Origin: Palsa-739 sp963732915
Lineage (GTDB): Bacteria; Actinomycetota; Thermoleophilia; Gaiellales; Gaiellaceae
Direction of reading: 5' to 3'
Length of the DNA stretch: 64,000 bases
Assembly (NCBI GenBank): GCA_963732915.1
Contig: CAVTBF010000005.1
Coordinates: 124,001 to 188,000, forward strand
Positions 1 to 7,754 of the stretch are shown here, piece after piece; within the stretch, counting starts at the first letter, position 1; every line of letters starts with the position of its first letter. Below the pieces are notes generated by a model. The model had not been told where the DNA came from. It ran no database searches and worked only from the letters and a program-made list of their open reading frames with translations. The translations under genes and the position numbers were made by a program.

Positions 1-775
1 GCCTCCGGCCCGCGTAGATGAGGAAGGTCGCGAACATCAGCTGGTTGAAGAAGTTCGAGACGCCGGTGCAGGCCGCGATCGCGCGCAGGTGGACGTTGCC
101 GACCACCCAGCGGAGGCCCTCCTTCACCTGCGGCCACATCTTCGGGTGCGACGTGCCGGCCTCCAGCTCGGGCAGCTCCTCGCGGTGGCCCATCCGGAGC
201 ATGAAGACCGCCGAGACGACGAAGCTGACCGCGTCGCCGACGATCGCGTACGGGGCGGTGATCGCCGCGATCAGACCACCGGACATGCTCGGCCCGGCGA
301 CCTGGGCGACCGAGGCCGTGAGCTGCAGCTTCGCGTTCCCGTCGACGAGGTGCTCCCGCTCGACGAGCGCGGGCAGATACGACTGGTAGGCGACGTCGAA
401 GAAGACGGTGAAGACGCCGATCGCGAACTGGAGCACGAGCAGGTGCCAGATCTGGAGGACGCCGGCAACCCAGAGGATCGGGATCAGCGCGAGCAGGCCG
501 GCGCGTGCGGCGTCGCCGACGATCAGGATCGGCCGGCGGCGGAGGCGGTCGACCCAGACGCCGGCCGGCAGCGCGAAGAGGATGAACGGCAGGAAGCCGA
601 GCACGCCGAGCAGCGCGAACGCGAACGGGCTCGCGTGCAGGCCGAACGCGGCGAGCCACGGGATCGCGAGCTGCGAGACCTGGGAGCCGAGCTCGCTGAT
701 CGACTGGCCCGTCCAGAGCCTGACGAAGTCGGGGTGGGACCAGAGGCCGCCGCGCGGGCGGCGCACGCTAGGCAT
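1..775 (-). CDS. MFS transporter, EntS/multidrug-exporter type (partial)
   Basis: The N-terminal 258 codons of a major facilitator superfamily permease; the rest runs off the left edge. After a short cytoplasmic start (MPSVRRPRGGLW) come hydrophobic helices and the loop GVWVDRLRRRPILI, the typical MFS motif-A loop between helices 2 and 3. The text resembles EntS-like and macrolide-efflux permeases, so efflux of a small molecule across the cytoplasmic membrane is likely; the substrate is unknown. The ATG overlaps the end of the upstream ArsR-type regulator gene by 8 bp, so the two are translationally coupled and the regulator probably controls the exporter. Confidence 0.8.
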   Translation of the reverse strand, partial: MPSVRRPRGGLWSHPDFVRLWTGQSISELGSQVSQLAIPWLAAFGLHASPFAFALLGVLGFLPFILFALPAGVWVDRLRRRPILIVGDAARAGLLALIPILWVAGVLQIWHLLVLQFAIGVFTVFFDVAYQSYLPALVEREHLVDGNAKLQLTASVAQVAGPSMSGGLIAAITAPYAIVGDAVSFVVSAVFMLRMGHREELPELEAGTSHPKMWPQVKEGLRWVVGNVHLRAIAACTGVSNFFNQLMFATFLIYAGRR

Positions 776-1328
776 CGGGGCGGCGGTAGAGCGCGGCGAC
801 GAACGCGTACGGCTCGCCGTCGGGAGACTCGGCGGCGAGGAAGTCGTCCATCAGCCTGGACAGGCGCCGATCGAGGCGGCGCATGTCCTTCGGTGTGAGC
901 CGTGCCTTCGGGTGGCCGAAGCTCGCGCCCTCCGGCGCACGGTCGACCTCGCTTGCAGCGCTGCGCAGCACGCTGGCGCCGAGCGCGCGCGCGTCCGCGG
1001 GATCCTCGGCCCGGAAGAGGAAGAGACGCGCTGTGCGCCCGTAGAACTTCTCGGTCACCGCGCGGACCTTGCGCGTCCGCACGACCCGGATCAGCCCGGC
1101 GTGCTCGAGCACCTTCAGGTGGTGCCCGACGGTGCCCTTCGGAACGCCGAGCTTCTCGGAGAGCTGCTGCGTCGAGAACGCGCGCTCGCGGAGGAGCGCG
1201 ATCACCGCCGTACGAAGGTCGTCCGCGAGTGCGCGCAGCTGCTCCGGCTGGTCCACGACGAGCGTGTCGGGAGCCGCGTAGTCGTGGCCCGTGGAGCCGG
1301 CGGCAGGCGTAGCGGGTTCGGTCGGCAT
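768..1328 (-). CDS. ArsR-family winged-helix transcriptional regulator
   Basis: A 186-residue cytoplasmic DNA-binding protein. Residues about 28-100 form a winged helix: an LRALADDLRTAVIALL helix, the turn FSTQQLSEKLGVPKGTVGHH and the recognition/wing segment LKVLEHAGLIRVV. The C-terminal half carries no ligand-binding cysteines of the SmtB/ArsR metal type, so it looks like an HTH_20-type regulator that senses something other than metal. It is the first gene of a two-gene unit with the MFS exporter, whose start lies inside its last codons. A TACGTT box 6 nt before the ATG suggests leaderless transcription. Its ligand cannot be read from the sequence. Confidence 0.85.
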   Translation of the reverse strand: MPTEPATPAAGSTGHDYAAPDTLVVDQPEQLRALADDLRTAVIALLRERAFSTQQLSEKLGVPKGTVGHHLKVLEHAGLIRVVRTRKVRAVTEKFYGRTARLFLFRAEDPADARALGASVLRSAASEVDRAPEGASFGHPKARLTPKDMRRLDRRLSRLMDDFLAAESPDGEPYAFVAALYRRPDA

Positions 1329-1334
1329 CGCCGG

Positions 1335-1340
1335 AACGTA
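1335..1340 (-). promoter_or_regulatory. -10-like box (TACGTT) of a leaderless start
   Basis: Read on the minus strand, TACGTT lies 6 nt before the ATG of the ArsR-type regulator, the spacing expected when transcription begins at or next to the start codon. No Shine-Dalgarno sequence is visible there. Confidence 0.4.
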
Positions 1341-1407
1341 CGGGATTTGCCGACCATTCGCAAGACGCCGCCGGCCGCTCGGGCCGGACGGCCGGGGTCA
1401 GACCCGG

Positions 1408-1433
1408 GCCAGACCCGGGCCAGACCCCGTGAC
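1408..1433 (+). repeat. Left 26-bp inverted repeat of the RAYT unit
   Basis: Contains CCCGGGCCAGACCCC and ends in GTGAC. It is the perfect reverse complement of 2047-2072. It lies just downstream of the transposase stop codon. Confidence 0.85.
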
Positions 1434-1440
1434 GGAACGC

Positions 1441-1983
1441 CTACGACTCTTCGACGTAGGCGCGCAGTCTCACGATCGCCGTGTCGCGTGACCCGCCGAA
1501 GAACCGAAGGATCCGACCCGGGTCGAGGAAAGACGCCGCTTCCGCGAGCCCGACGATCGCCGCGTAGCTGCTCCACTGCCAGTCCTCCGGAGAGTCGCAT
1601 GCTCCAGCTTCGACCGGATTGCGGGCGTCGTATGCGAAGGCGGCCACCAGATGGGCGTCGGTTGCGAGACGGCGCGAGTCGTAGCGGTCGCCGAAGACGT
1701 GACCGCGGAGTCGGTGACGACGGTTGAAGCGGCAGGCGAAACGCGTGTTCAGCTGCTGCATTCCGGCGGCCAGCGTCTCGTCGCCGACCTCGAGGATGAG
1801 ATGGAAGTGGGTCGTCATGAGGCAGTAGGCGAGGCAGGTCCACGCGAAGTCGGCGCACGTGACGGCGAGCTCTCGGAGGAAGTCGAGCCGGTCGAGGTCG
1901 TCACGGAACAGCTCGGCGGTCCACACGGAGTGGCATGTGATGTGAAACAGGCCGGCCGCCGTGTCTCGGTGTTCGCGCGGCAT
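1441..1983 (-). CDS. REP-associated tyrosine transposase (Y1/IS200-like)
   Basis: A 180-residue single-domain HUH endonuclease. The metal-binding HUH motif is H59-F-H61 in MTTHFHLILE, and the likely nucleophile is Y118 in the segment FAYDARNPVEAG, followed by the family hallmark WQWSSYA. These match RAYT proteins, which cut and rejoin single-stranded REP hairpins. The length is normal for the family and the frame is intact, so the enzyme is probably functional. It stands alone between perfect inverted repeats, with no second IS gene (no TnpB), which fits a domesticated RAYT more than an active IS200. Confidence 0.88.
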   Translation of the reverse strand: MPREHRDTAAGLFHITCHSVWTAELFRDDLDRLDFLRELAVTCADFAWTCLAYCLMTTHFHLILEVGDETLAAGMQQLNTRFACRFNRRHRLRGHVFGDRYDSRRLATDAHLVAAFAYDARNPVEAGACDSPEDWQWSSYAAIVGLAEAASFLDPGRILRFFGGSRDTAIVRLRAYVEES

Positions 1984-2046
1984 GTGGCGAGCATCGCGCC
2001 GCGGGTGCGGTCCGACAATTGTCCTTTTGGAACTTGCGACACTCTC

Positions 2047-2072
2047 GTCACGGGGTCTGGCCCGGGTCTGGC
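2047..2072 (-). repeat. Right 26-bp inverted repeat of the RAYT unit
   Basis: Begins GTCACGGGGTCTGG and is the perfect reverse complement of 1408-1433. It lies upstream of the transposase start and about 50 nt before the asparaginase gene, so it may also carry promoter or attenuation signals. Confidence 0.85.
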
Positions 2073-2110
2073 ACCGGCCGTTGGCCCGGCACTCGCGTCG
2101 TGCCGGTGCG

Positions 2111-2116
2111 TAGGCT
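2111..2116 (+). promoter_or_regulatory. -10-like box (TAGGCT) of a leaderless start
   Basis: TAGGCT ends 7 nt before the GTG start of the asparaginase gene; there is no purine-rich ribosome-binding site between them. Confidence 0.4.
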
Positions 2117-2123
2117 GCCGCGC

Positions 2124-3020
2124 GTGACCGAGCCGATCGTGGTCGAGGTGCGGCGCGGCGACGGTGGGGTCGTCGAGGCGGTGCACCGCGTCCACGCCGT
2201 CGCCGTACGAGCCGGCCGGATCGTCGCCGCGGCGGGCGACCCGCGCCTCGTCTGCTTCATGCGCTCCTCGTCGAAGCCGATCCAGGCGCTGCCGCTTGCT
2301 CGCGCGCGCGACGACCTGACCGAGGCGGAGCTCGCGATCGCGTGCGCCTCCCACCGCGACACCGCCGACCAGGTCGCCGCCGCCCGCGCGCTGCTCGCCC
2401 GTGCGCCCGCGACCGAGGACGACCTCGAGGTCGGTGTCCAGGAGGGGCGCCCGCCGCAGCCGATCCACCACAACTGCTCCGGCAAGCACGCCGGCATGCT
2501 CGCCCTCTGCCGGGCCTACGGCTGGGACTCGCACGGCTACCGGCTGCCCGGCCACCCCGTCCAGCTCGCCTGTCGCGACGCGCACGCCGAGGCGGCCGAG
2601 GTCGACGCGGACGAGCTGCGGGCGGCGACCGACGGCTGCGGCGTCCTCACCTTCGCGCTTCCGCTCGAGCGGATGGCGCACGCGTTCGCCAGGCTCCCGT
2701 CGCTACCCGGCGGCGGCCGCGTCGCCGCCGCGATGCGGGCCCGCCCCGACCTCGTCGGCGGCCCCGACGGCGCCGACTTCGAGCTGATGCGCGCGGCGCC
2801 CGGCTGGATCGCGAAGGGCGGCGCCGAGGGCCTGCTCTGCGCCTCCGGTCCGGACGGTCTCGGCGTCGCGCTCAAGGTCGCCGACGGCGCCGCACGACCG
2901 CTGCCGCCGGCGCTGGCCGCCTTCCTCGAGCCTCTCGGCGTCCACCTCCCCGGCCTCGCCCTCGTGGCCGTCTCGAACAGCCGCGGCGAGCAGGTCGGCG
3001 AGCTCGCCGTCCGCTCGTGA
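2124..3020 (+). CDS. L-asparaginase II family protein
   Basis: A 298-residue protein of the asparaginase II family (Rhizobium etli type, unrelated to E. coli AnsA/AnsB), which hydrolyses L-asparagine to aspartate and ammonia, probably in the cytoplasm because there is no signal peptide. Family hallmarks seen are SSSKPIQALP (substrate-site serines and lysine), HHNCSGKHAGML and the glycine-rich WIAKGGAEG near the C-terminus. The open frame extends upstream into the RAYT repeat, but GTG at 2124 gives the expected N-terminus VTEPIVVEVRRG and is preceded by a TAGGCT box at leaderless spacing. It is a lone gene between the RAYT unit and the sigma factor. Confidence 0.85.
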   Translation: MTEPIVVEVRRGDGGVVEAVHRVHAVAVRAGRIVAAAGDPRLVCFMRSSSKPIQALPLARARDDLTEAELAIACASHRDTADQVAAARALLARAPATEDDLEVGVQEGRPPQPIHHNCSGKHAGMLALCRAYGWDSHGYRLPGHPVQLACRDAHAEAAEVDADELRAATDGCGVLTFALPLERMAHAFARLPSLPGGGRVAAAMRARPDLVGGPDGADFELMRAAPGWIAKGGAEGLLCASGPDGLGVALKVADGAARPLPPALAAFLEPLGVHLPGLALVAVSNSRGEQVGELAVRS

Positions 3021-3034
3021 CACGAACGCGTTTC

Positions 3035-3063
3035 TTTACGGACCGGTAACTGCTCACTAATAT
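3035..3063 (+). promoter_or_regulatory. Sigma-70-type promoter of the sigma factor gene
   Basis: TTTACG (3035-3040), a 17-nt spacer and TAATAT (3058-3063) form the best house-keeping-type promoter seen in the window. It implies a transcription start near 3070 and a leader of about 45-95 nt, depending on which start codon is used. Confidence 0.55.
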
Positions 3064-3086
3064 CCGGCTCACTTCGAGGGAGGGCC

Positions 3087-3116
3087 GTGGCGGTGCGCCG
3101 CCGGCGGCTCTTGTAG
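3087..3116 (+). CDS. Possible 9-codon leader peptide upstream of the sigma factor
   Basis: A GTG start 3 nt after GGGAGGG opens the frame V-A-V-R-R-R-R-L-L-stop. The TAG at 3114-3116 is directly followed by the TTG at 3117, in the same frame as the sigma factor. Four consecutive arginine codons and two leucines would suit ribosome stalling or attenuation, but the peptide could equally be chance. Nothing else supports translation. Confidence 0.3.
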   Translation: MAVRRRRLL

Positions 3117-4271
3117 TTGAGCTTCGAGACAGCCGTCACCACGACCACGCTGGAGGTCCCTGACTTGCTCACAGTCGATATCTCGCTTCCCGACGTCGAA
3201 GAGCTCCACAAGCTCGTTGGAGACGGGAAGGAGAAGGGGTTTCTCACCTACGACGAGATCGTCACCGGGCTCGAGGAGGTCGAGCTCACCAAGGAGCAGG
3301 TCGAAGACTTCTACACCTATCTGATCGACCACGGCATCGACCTCGTCGAGGGCGAGCAGCACAAGGCGCCGCCCCACGAGCAGCCGCCGCCGGAGGACGA
3401 GAAGGCCGCGGTGAGCCCCAAGCTCGACCTCACGGTCGAGCCGTCGCTCGACTCGCTGCGCCTCTACCTGCGCGAGATCGGCAAGGTGCAGCTGCTGACC
3501 GCCGACCAGGAGGTCTCGCTCGCGAAGCGGATCGAGCGCGGCGACATGTCGGCGAAGACGGCGATGATCGAGGCCAACCTCCGCCTCGTCGTCTCGATCG
3601 CGAAGGGCTACCTCGGCCGCGGCCTCTCCTTCCTCGACCTGATCCAGGAGGGCTCGCTCGGCCTCATCCGCGCGGTCGAGAAGTTCGACTACCGGAAGGG
3701 CTACAAGTTCTCCACCTACGCGACGTGGTGGATCCGGCAGGCGGTCACGCGCGCGATCGCCGACAAGGCGCGCACGATCCGGATCCCCGTCCACATGGTC
3801 GAGAAGCTGAACAAGGTCGTGCACATCGAGCGCCAGCTCGTCCAGCGCCTCGGCCGCGAGCCGAACGCCGAGGAGATCGCCGAGGAGCTCGAGATCGCCC
3901 CCGAGGAGGTGCGCGAGATCCTGCGCATGTCCCAGCTCCCCATCTCGCTCGAGAAGCCGATCGGCGAGGAAGAGGATTCGGCGCTCGGCGACTTCGTCGA
4001 GGACGAGGCCGCGGAGTCGCCCTTCGACACCGCCCAGCTCTCGCTCCGCCGCGAGGACATCGAGTGCGCGCTCAACGCGCTTCCCGAGCGCGAGCGGCAG
4101 GTGATCGAGCTCCGCTTCGGTCTGCTCGGCGGCCCGCCGAGGACGCTCGAGGAGGTCGGCCGCGCGTTCGGCGTCACCCGCGAGCGGATCCGGCAGATCG
4201 AGAACAACACGCTGAAGAAGCTCGAGCACCTCCCGGAGGCGCAGGCGCTCCGCGACGCGGCCTCGTCGTAG
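3117..4271 (+). CDS. RNA polymerase primary-type sigma factor (RpoD/SigA group)
   Basis: Directs RNA polymerase to promoters. It has a variable acidic N-terminus resembling region 1.1 (residues 25-100), region 1.2 (DSLRLYLREIGKVQLL), core region 2 with GLSFLDLIQEGSLGLIRAV and the -10-binding KGYKFSTYATWWIRQAV, region 3, and region 4.2 with the helix-turn-helix RTLEEVGRAFGVTRERIRQ. At 384 residues it is short for RpoD and close to actinobacterial principal/HrdB-like factors. Two starts are possible: TTG 3117, or TTG 3165, which has GGAGG 8 nt upstream and gives 368 residues; I favour neither strongly. It converges on the response-regulator gene with a 7-nt gap. Confidence 0.92.
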   Translation: MSFETAVTTTTLEVPDLLTVDISLPDVEELHKLVGDGKEKGFLTYDEIVTGLEEVELTKEQVEDFYTYLIDHGIDLVEGEQHKAPPHEQPPPEDEKAAVSPKLDLTVEPSLDSLRLYLREIGKVQLLTADQEVSLAKRIERGDMSAKTAMIEANLRLVVSIAKGYLGRGLSFLDLIQEGSLGLIRAVEKFDYRKGYKFSTYATWWIRQAVTRAIADKARTIRIPVHMVEKLNKVVHIERQLVQRLGREPNAEEIAEELEIAPEEVREILRMSQLPISLEKPIGEEEDSALGDFVEDEAAESPFDTAQLSLRREDIECALNALPERERQVIELRFGLLGGPPRTLEEVGRAFGVTRERIRQIENNTLKKLEHLPEAQALRDAASS

Positions 4272-4278
4272 CGGCGCG

Positions 4279-4920
4279 CTAGATGAGCCGCCGCTCGGCC
4301 GCCCAGCGGGTCAGCTCGTGGCGGCTCGAGAGCTGGAGCTTGCGCAGCACCGCGGAGACGTGGGACTCGACCGTGCGCGCCGAGAGGTGCAGGCGCGCGG
4401 CGATCTCCTTGTAGCGGTAGCCGCGCGCGATCAGCTGCAGCACCTCGCGCTCGCGGGCGGTGAGCTGGTCGAGCTCGGTGTCGGAGGCCGCCTCGCCCGA
4501 GCGGAACGCGTCGAGGACGAAGCCCGCGAGCCGCGGCGAGAAGACCGCGTCGCCGTCGGCGGTGCGATGGACGGCCTCGGTCAGCTCCTCGCCCGAGATC
4601 GTCTTCGTCACGTAGCCGCGCGCGCCCGCGCGGATGACGCCGATCACGTCCTCGGCCGCGTCGGAGACCGAGAGCGCGAGGAAGCGGACGCCGGGCCGCT
4701 CGGGCGCGACCTGCACGATCACCGCCTGGCCGCCGCCGTCGGGGAGGTGGACGTCGAGCAGCACGACGTCGGGGTCGAGCTCGCGGATCAGCGGCACCGC
4801 GTCTGCGACGGTGCCCGCTTCGCCGACCACCTCGACCGTCTTGCCGAGCTGGCTGCGTACACCCGCACGGAAGAGATCGTGGTCGTCGACGAGCACGACG
4901 CGACGCAGCGGCCTGCTCAC
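4279..4920 (-). CDS. NarL/FixJ-family response regulator
   Basis: A 213-residue two-component response regulator. The receiver domain (about 7-125) has the acidic pair VDDHD, the phospho-acceptor D56 in VVLLDVHLP and the conserved K in YVTKTIS. The C-terminal LuxR-type helix-turn-helix (about 148-210) contains LTAREREVLQLIARGYRYKE and LSARTVESHVSAVLRKL. It should bind DNA as a dimer when phosphorylated. Its GTG start overlaps the stop of the upstream sensor kinase (GTGA), so the partners are coupled. The target genes probably include the membrane gene upstream (6109-7155). Confidence 0.92.
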   Translation of the reverse strand: MSRPLRRVVLVDDHDLFRAGVRSQLGKTVEVVGEAGTVADAVPLIRELDPDVVLLDVHLPDGGGQAVIVQVAPERPGVRFLALSVSDAAEDVIGVIRAGARGYVTKTISGEELTEAVHRTADGDAVFSPRLAGFVLDAFRSGEAASDTELDQLTAREREVLQLIARGYRYKEIAARLHLSARTVESHVSAVLRKLQLSSRHELTRWAAERRLI

Positions 4921-6053
4921 GCCGGCCTCTCGCCGGGCAGCTCGAGCTCGACCTCGGCGCCGCCGCCGGGGGAGGAGACGATGTGCGCCGTTCCGCCCAC
5001 GCGCTCCATTCTCTCGCGGATCGAGTGTGCGATCCCGCGCCGGTCGGCGGGCACCGCCTCCGGGTCGAAGCCGGCGCCGCGGTCGCGGACGTAGAGCTGC
5101 ACGCGCTCGGGGGTCGCGTCGCAGAAGACGGAGATCTCGACGGCGCCGGAGTGCTTGGCCGCATTCGCCATCGCCTCGCGCGCCGCGAGGACGAGAGCGC
5201 GCAGGCGCTCGTCCTCGGGCGCATCGCCCGTGCGCACGAGCTCGACCCGGACGCCGTGCACCTCCTCGATCTCCGCGGCCGCCGCCTCGACGAGCGCGGC
5301 GAGCGTGCCGGCGGCGCCCGGCTCGCGGTCGGGGTAGAGCCACGCGCGCAGCTCGCGCTCCTGCCGCCGCGCGAGCGTCGCGACGCGTCGCGGGTCGTCC
5401 GGCTCGCGCTGGATCAGGGCGAGCGTCTGCAGCACCGAGTCGTGGACGCGGGCGGCGAGGTCGGCGCGCTCCTCGACGCGAACGCGGGCGTCGCGCTCGG
5501 CGTCGCGCTCGCGTACGAGCCGCCACGCCCACGGCACGAGCACGAGCAGCAGCGCGATCGCGACCGCGCCCGGCGCGAGCAGCGTCGTCGCCGTGCCGCG
5601 CGCGTTGGTGGAGACGAACGCGAGCAGCGCGAAGATCGCGAGCACGGTGCCGGAGATCCGCTCCGCGCGCGCGCTCATGCCGAGATCGGAGCCGTGCGCC
5701 CAGACGAGATAGGCGAGCGTGGCGAGCAGCAGCGGCCAGACGAGCGAGTCGGCGAGGCCGAGCCCGTGCAGCGCGAACTGGGCGGCGGCGAGGATGATCG
5801 CGACCGCGACGATCTTCCGCCGCCGCGTCGTTCGCGTGGCGCCCGGCGCCGGCAGCAGCGCCCAGAGCCCGAGGTAGAGGACGACGCCCGCGCCGGCCGC
5901 GAACGAGAAGAGGGCGAACGCGAGCCGGACGAGCGCCGGGTCGCTTCGGCCACGCTCCGCGATTCCCGCGCAGACGCCCGCCACCACGCGCCCGTCGTCC
6001 GAGCGCGCGAGCTGCGGCAGCCCGATCGGCAGCTTCAGCGGTCCGACGCTCAC
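4917..6053 (-). CDS. PspC-domain sensor histidine kinase
   Basis: A 378-residue membrane kinase. Residues 15-70 form a PspC domain (SDDGRVVAGVCAGIAERGRSDP followed by a membrane helix), then come about four more hydrophobic segments to residue 180. The HisKA_3 dimerisation region has phospho-acceptor H204 (ARVHDSVLQTL), and the HATPase domain shows an N-box EAMANAAKHSG and the G-box DRGAGFDP. It should phosphorylate the overlapping NarL-type regulator. PspC domains are linked to envelope stress, so membrane damage or cell-wall antibiotics are the likely signal (inference). The GTG start follows the PspC/LiaF-like gene by 55 nt, suggesting one transcript. Confidence 0.9.
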   Translation of the reverse strand: MSVGPLKLPIGLPQLARSDDGRVVAGVCAGIAERGRSDPALVRLAFALFSFAAGAGVVLYLGLWALLPAPGATRTTRRRKIVAVAIILAAAQFALHGLGLADSLVWPLLLATLAYLVWAHGSDLGMSARAERISGTVLAIFALLAFVSTNARGTATTLLAPGAVAIALLLVLVPWAWRLVRERDAERDARVRVEERADLAARVHDSVLQTLALIQREPDDPRRVATLARRQERELRAWLYPDREPGAAGTLAALVEAAAAEIEEVHGVRVELVRTGDAPEDERLRALVLAAREAMANAAKHSGAVEISVFCDATPERVQLYVRDRGAGFDPEAVPADRRGIAHSIRERMERVGGTAHIVSSPGGGAEVELELPGERPA

Positions 6054-6108
6054 GCGCGCCCCGCGCCGTCCGCTCCGCTCTCGACCGGCCTCGTGGACGG
6101 AGCAGGCA

Positions 6109-7155
6109 CTAGCTCCGCTCCACGACGATCTTGCCGAAGCCGATGCGGGCGTCGAGCACGAGCACACGTCCGGAGCCGACCCGGTCGACGAGCGTCTGGT
6201 GGACGTGCGCGCCGTTCTCCTCGCGCCCGAGCAGCACGACGTCGCCGCCCTGCGCACGCCCGTCGACCTCGACGGTCGCGTCGCGCGGCACGACCACGTG
6301 CAGGTTGCCGATCCCGACCGTCGTCTTGAGGAACGTCTCGCCGCGCGGCAGCCGCACACCGGCCAGGTCGACCGTCAGCTTGCCGATCCCGAGCTCGTAC
6401 TTCGAGCTCAGGTCGGAGATGCCGGCCGGCTGGACGTTGCGGTCGCCCACCCCGGCAAAGAGCGGCACGCGCACGCTCAGCCCGAGGACGAGCGGCGCCA
6501 GCAGGACCAGACCGAGAACGGCCACCCCGCCGACCCTGCGGCCCGCGGCGGCGCCGGCGACGACGAGCGCGCCCGTGAGCAGCACGAGCACGGCCAGGAC
6601 GATGCGCCAGTCGACGCTCGCCGCGCCGGTCGCGTCGAGCACCCCGACGACTCCGAGCGCGAGCAGCGCCAGCCCGACCGCGGCCGGGAAGAGGCCCGGC
6701 ACCCGGCCCGGCGGCGTCGGCGGCGCCTCGCCCGTCGTCACCGGCCGGCGGTCGCCGAGCTGCCACCAGACGACGCCGAGCACGAGCAGCGCGAGCGCGA
6801 GCCAGAGGTTGCCCGGGCTCGGCCAGAAGCGGGCCTCCGAGAGCGTCAGCACGACCGCGAACGCGAGCACGGCGAGGCCGATCAGCCGCACCGGCTGGCC
6901 CTGGTGGCGGCGCAGCAGCGCGCTCGCGTACGAGTCCTCGACGCCCTCGTCGGGCATGACCGCCCAGGCGGCGAGATAGACGAGGATGCCCGTGCCGCCG
7001 GCGAGCGCGAGCGCGACGAACGCGATCCGGTAGAGCGTCGGGTTGAGGTCGAAGTAGCGGCCCAGCCCAGCGCAGACGCCGCCGAGCTGGCGGTCGTCGC
7101 GCGTCCGGTAGAGCCGGCGCGGCGTGGGGATGCTGTCTGTCGTCGTCTCGGTCAC
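6109..7155 (-). CDS. PspC-domain / LiaF-like membrane protein
   Basis: A 348-residue membrane protein. The N-terminus (residues 10-70) is a PspC domain (LYRTRDDRQLGGVCAGLGRYF), followed by about six hydrophobic helices. The soluble C-terminal part (about 250-348) is beta-rich, with repeats such as GIGKLTVDLAGV, TTVGIGNLHVVVP and GFGKIVVERS, like the C-terminal domain of LiaF and related cell-envelope stress proteins. The GTG start has a clear AGGAG ribosome site. It is the first gene of the unit with the kinase and regulator, so it is probably both an input modulator and a target of that system. Confidence 0.82.
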   Translation of the reverse strand: MTETTTDSIPTPRRLYRTRDDRQLGGVCAGLGRYFDLNPTLYRIAFVALALAGGTGILVYLAAWAVMPDEGVEDSYASALLRRHQGQPVRLIGLAVLAFAVVLTLSEARFWPSPGNLWLALALLVLGVVWWQLGDRRPVTTGEAPPTPPGRVPGLFPAAVGLALLALGVVGVLDATGAASVDWRIVLAVLVLLTGALVVAGAAAGRRVGGVAVLGLVLLAPLVLGLSVRVPLFAGVGDRNVQPAGISDLSSKYELGIGKLTVDLAGVRLPRGETFLKTTVGIGNLHVVVPRDATVEVDGRAQGGDVVLLGREENGAHVHQTLVDRVGSGRVLVLDARIGFGKIVVERS

Positions 7156-7244
7156 GGCTCGCTCCTGTCGGATGATCGACTCCAGCGTGCCGCGGCGGCG
7201 CGTCGGCCGCCATCCGGCGTCACCCGGAACGAACCCTGAGGCGG

Positions 7245-7754
7245 CTACGGGAGGAAGGACACGTACGCGTCGACCGGCTCGCGCTCGCGCGGCGCCGGCT
7301 CGCGCTCGGGCGGGCCGAAGTGGAGCAGGCCGAGCACACGCTCCCCGACCGGCACGCCGAGCGCCTCGCGTCCGGGACGCGTGCGCAGCACCGACGGCGT
7401 GCGCCAGTACGTGGCGATTCCGCGCTCGGTCGCCGCGAGCAGGACGAGCTGGATCGCCGCCGCCGTCGCGCAGACGTCTTCCTCGTCCTGGACGAGGTCG
7501 CCGGTCAGCTTCGCGCTCGCGAGGACGAGTGTCGGCGCGCGGTCGAGCTTCGCCGCCTCCTTCTCGCCGGCCGTCTCCTTCAGGCGCGCGAGCGTCCCGG
7601 CGCCGAGCACGCGGAAGCGCCACGGCTGCGCCATGTGGTGCGTGGGCGCATACGCCGCGACCGCGAGCAGCTCGAGCAGCGTCGCGCGGTCGACCGGCTC
7701 GGCTCCGAACGCCTTGTGCGTCCGGCGCGCGTGGGCGAGCTCGGGCAGATTCAC
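7245..7754 (-). CDS. Nitroreductase-family flavoprotein
   Basis: A 169-residue FMN-dependent oxidoreductase of the nitroreductase superfamily. The N-terminal LAHARRTHKAFGAEPVD matches the phosphate-binding arginine motif, YAPTHHMAQPWRFRVL is the typical FMN-pocket segment, and the C-terminal GLLHFGPPE is the usual closing strand. It probably reduces quinones, nitro compounds or flavins with NAD(P)H in the cytoplasm; the substrate is unknown. The GTG start overlaps the stop of the upstream OsmC gene (GTGA), making it the last gene of a bicupin-OsmC-nitroreductase unit. Confidence 0.85.
   Translation of the reverse strand: MNLPELAHARRTHKAFGAEPVDRATLLELLAVAAYAPTHHMAQPWRFRVLGAGTLARLKETAGEKEAAKLDRAPTLVLASAKLTGDLVQDEEDVCATAAAIQLVLLAATERGIATYWRTPSVLRTRPGREALGVPVGERVLGLLHFGPPEREPAPREREPVDAYVSFLP

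Larger units (their letters stand above)
1394..2072. mobile_element. RAYT unit: transposase gene between inverted REP-like repeats
   Basis: A Y1-type REP-associated tyrosine transposase gene sits between two REP-like tracts. The left tract (1394-1433) begins with an odd palindrome GGGTC-A-GACCC and continues as tandem GGGCCAGACCC motifs. The 26 nt at 1408-1433 are the exact reverse complement of 2047-2072 on the other side. RAYTs are known as single-copy, domesticated relatives of IS200/IS605 transposases that process REP hairpins. The flanks and the short AT-richer stretch near 2018-2040 differ from the surrounding GC-rich DNA. Confidence 0.75.

Noticed and set aside
1408..1433. CRISPR-like or tandem-repeat array in the RAYT flank
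   Set aside because: Only overlapping GGGCCAGACCC words within one REP-like tract; no spacers and no cas genes.
2019..2123. Longer N-terminus for asparaginase II from 2019
   Set aside because: It would run through the RAYT inverted repeat; the conserved protein begins at GTG 2124 with a promoter box at leaderless distance.
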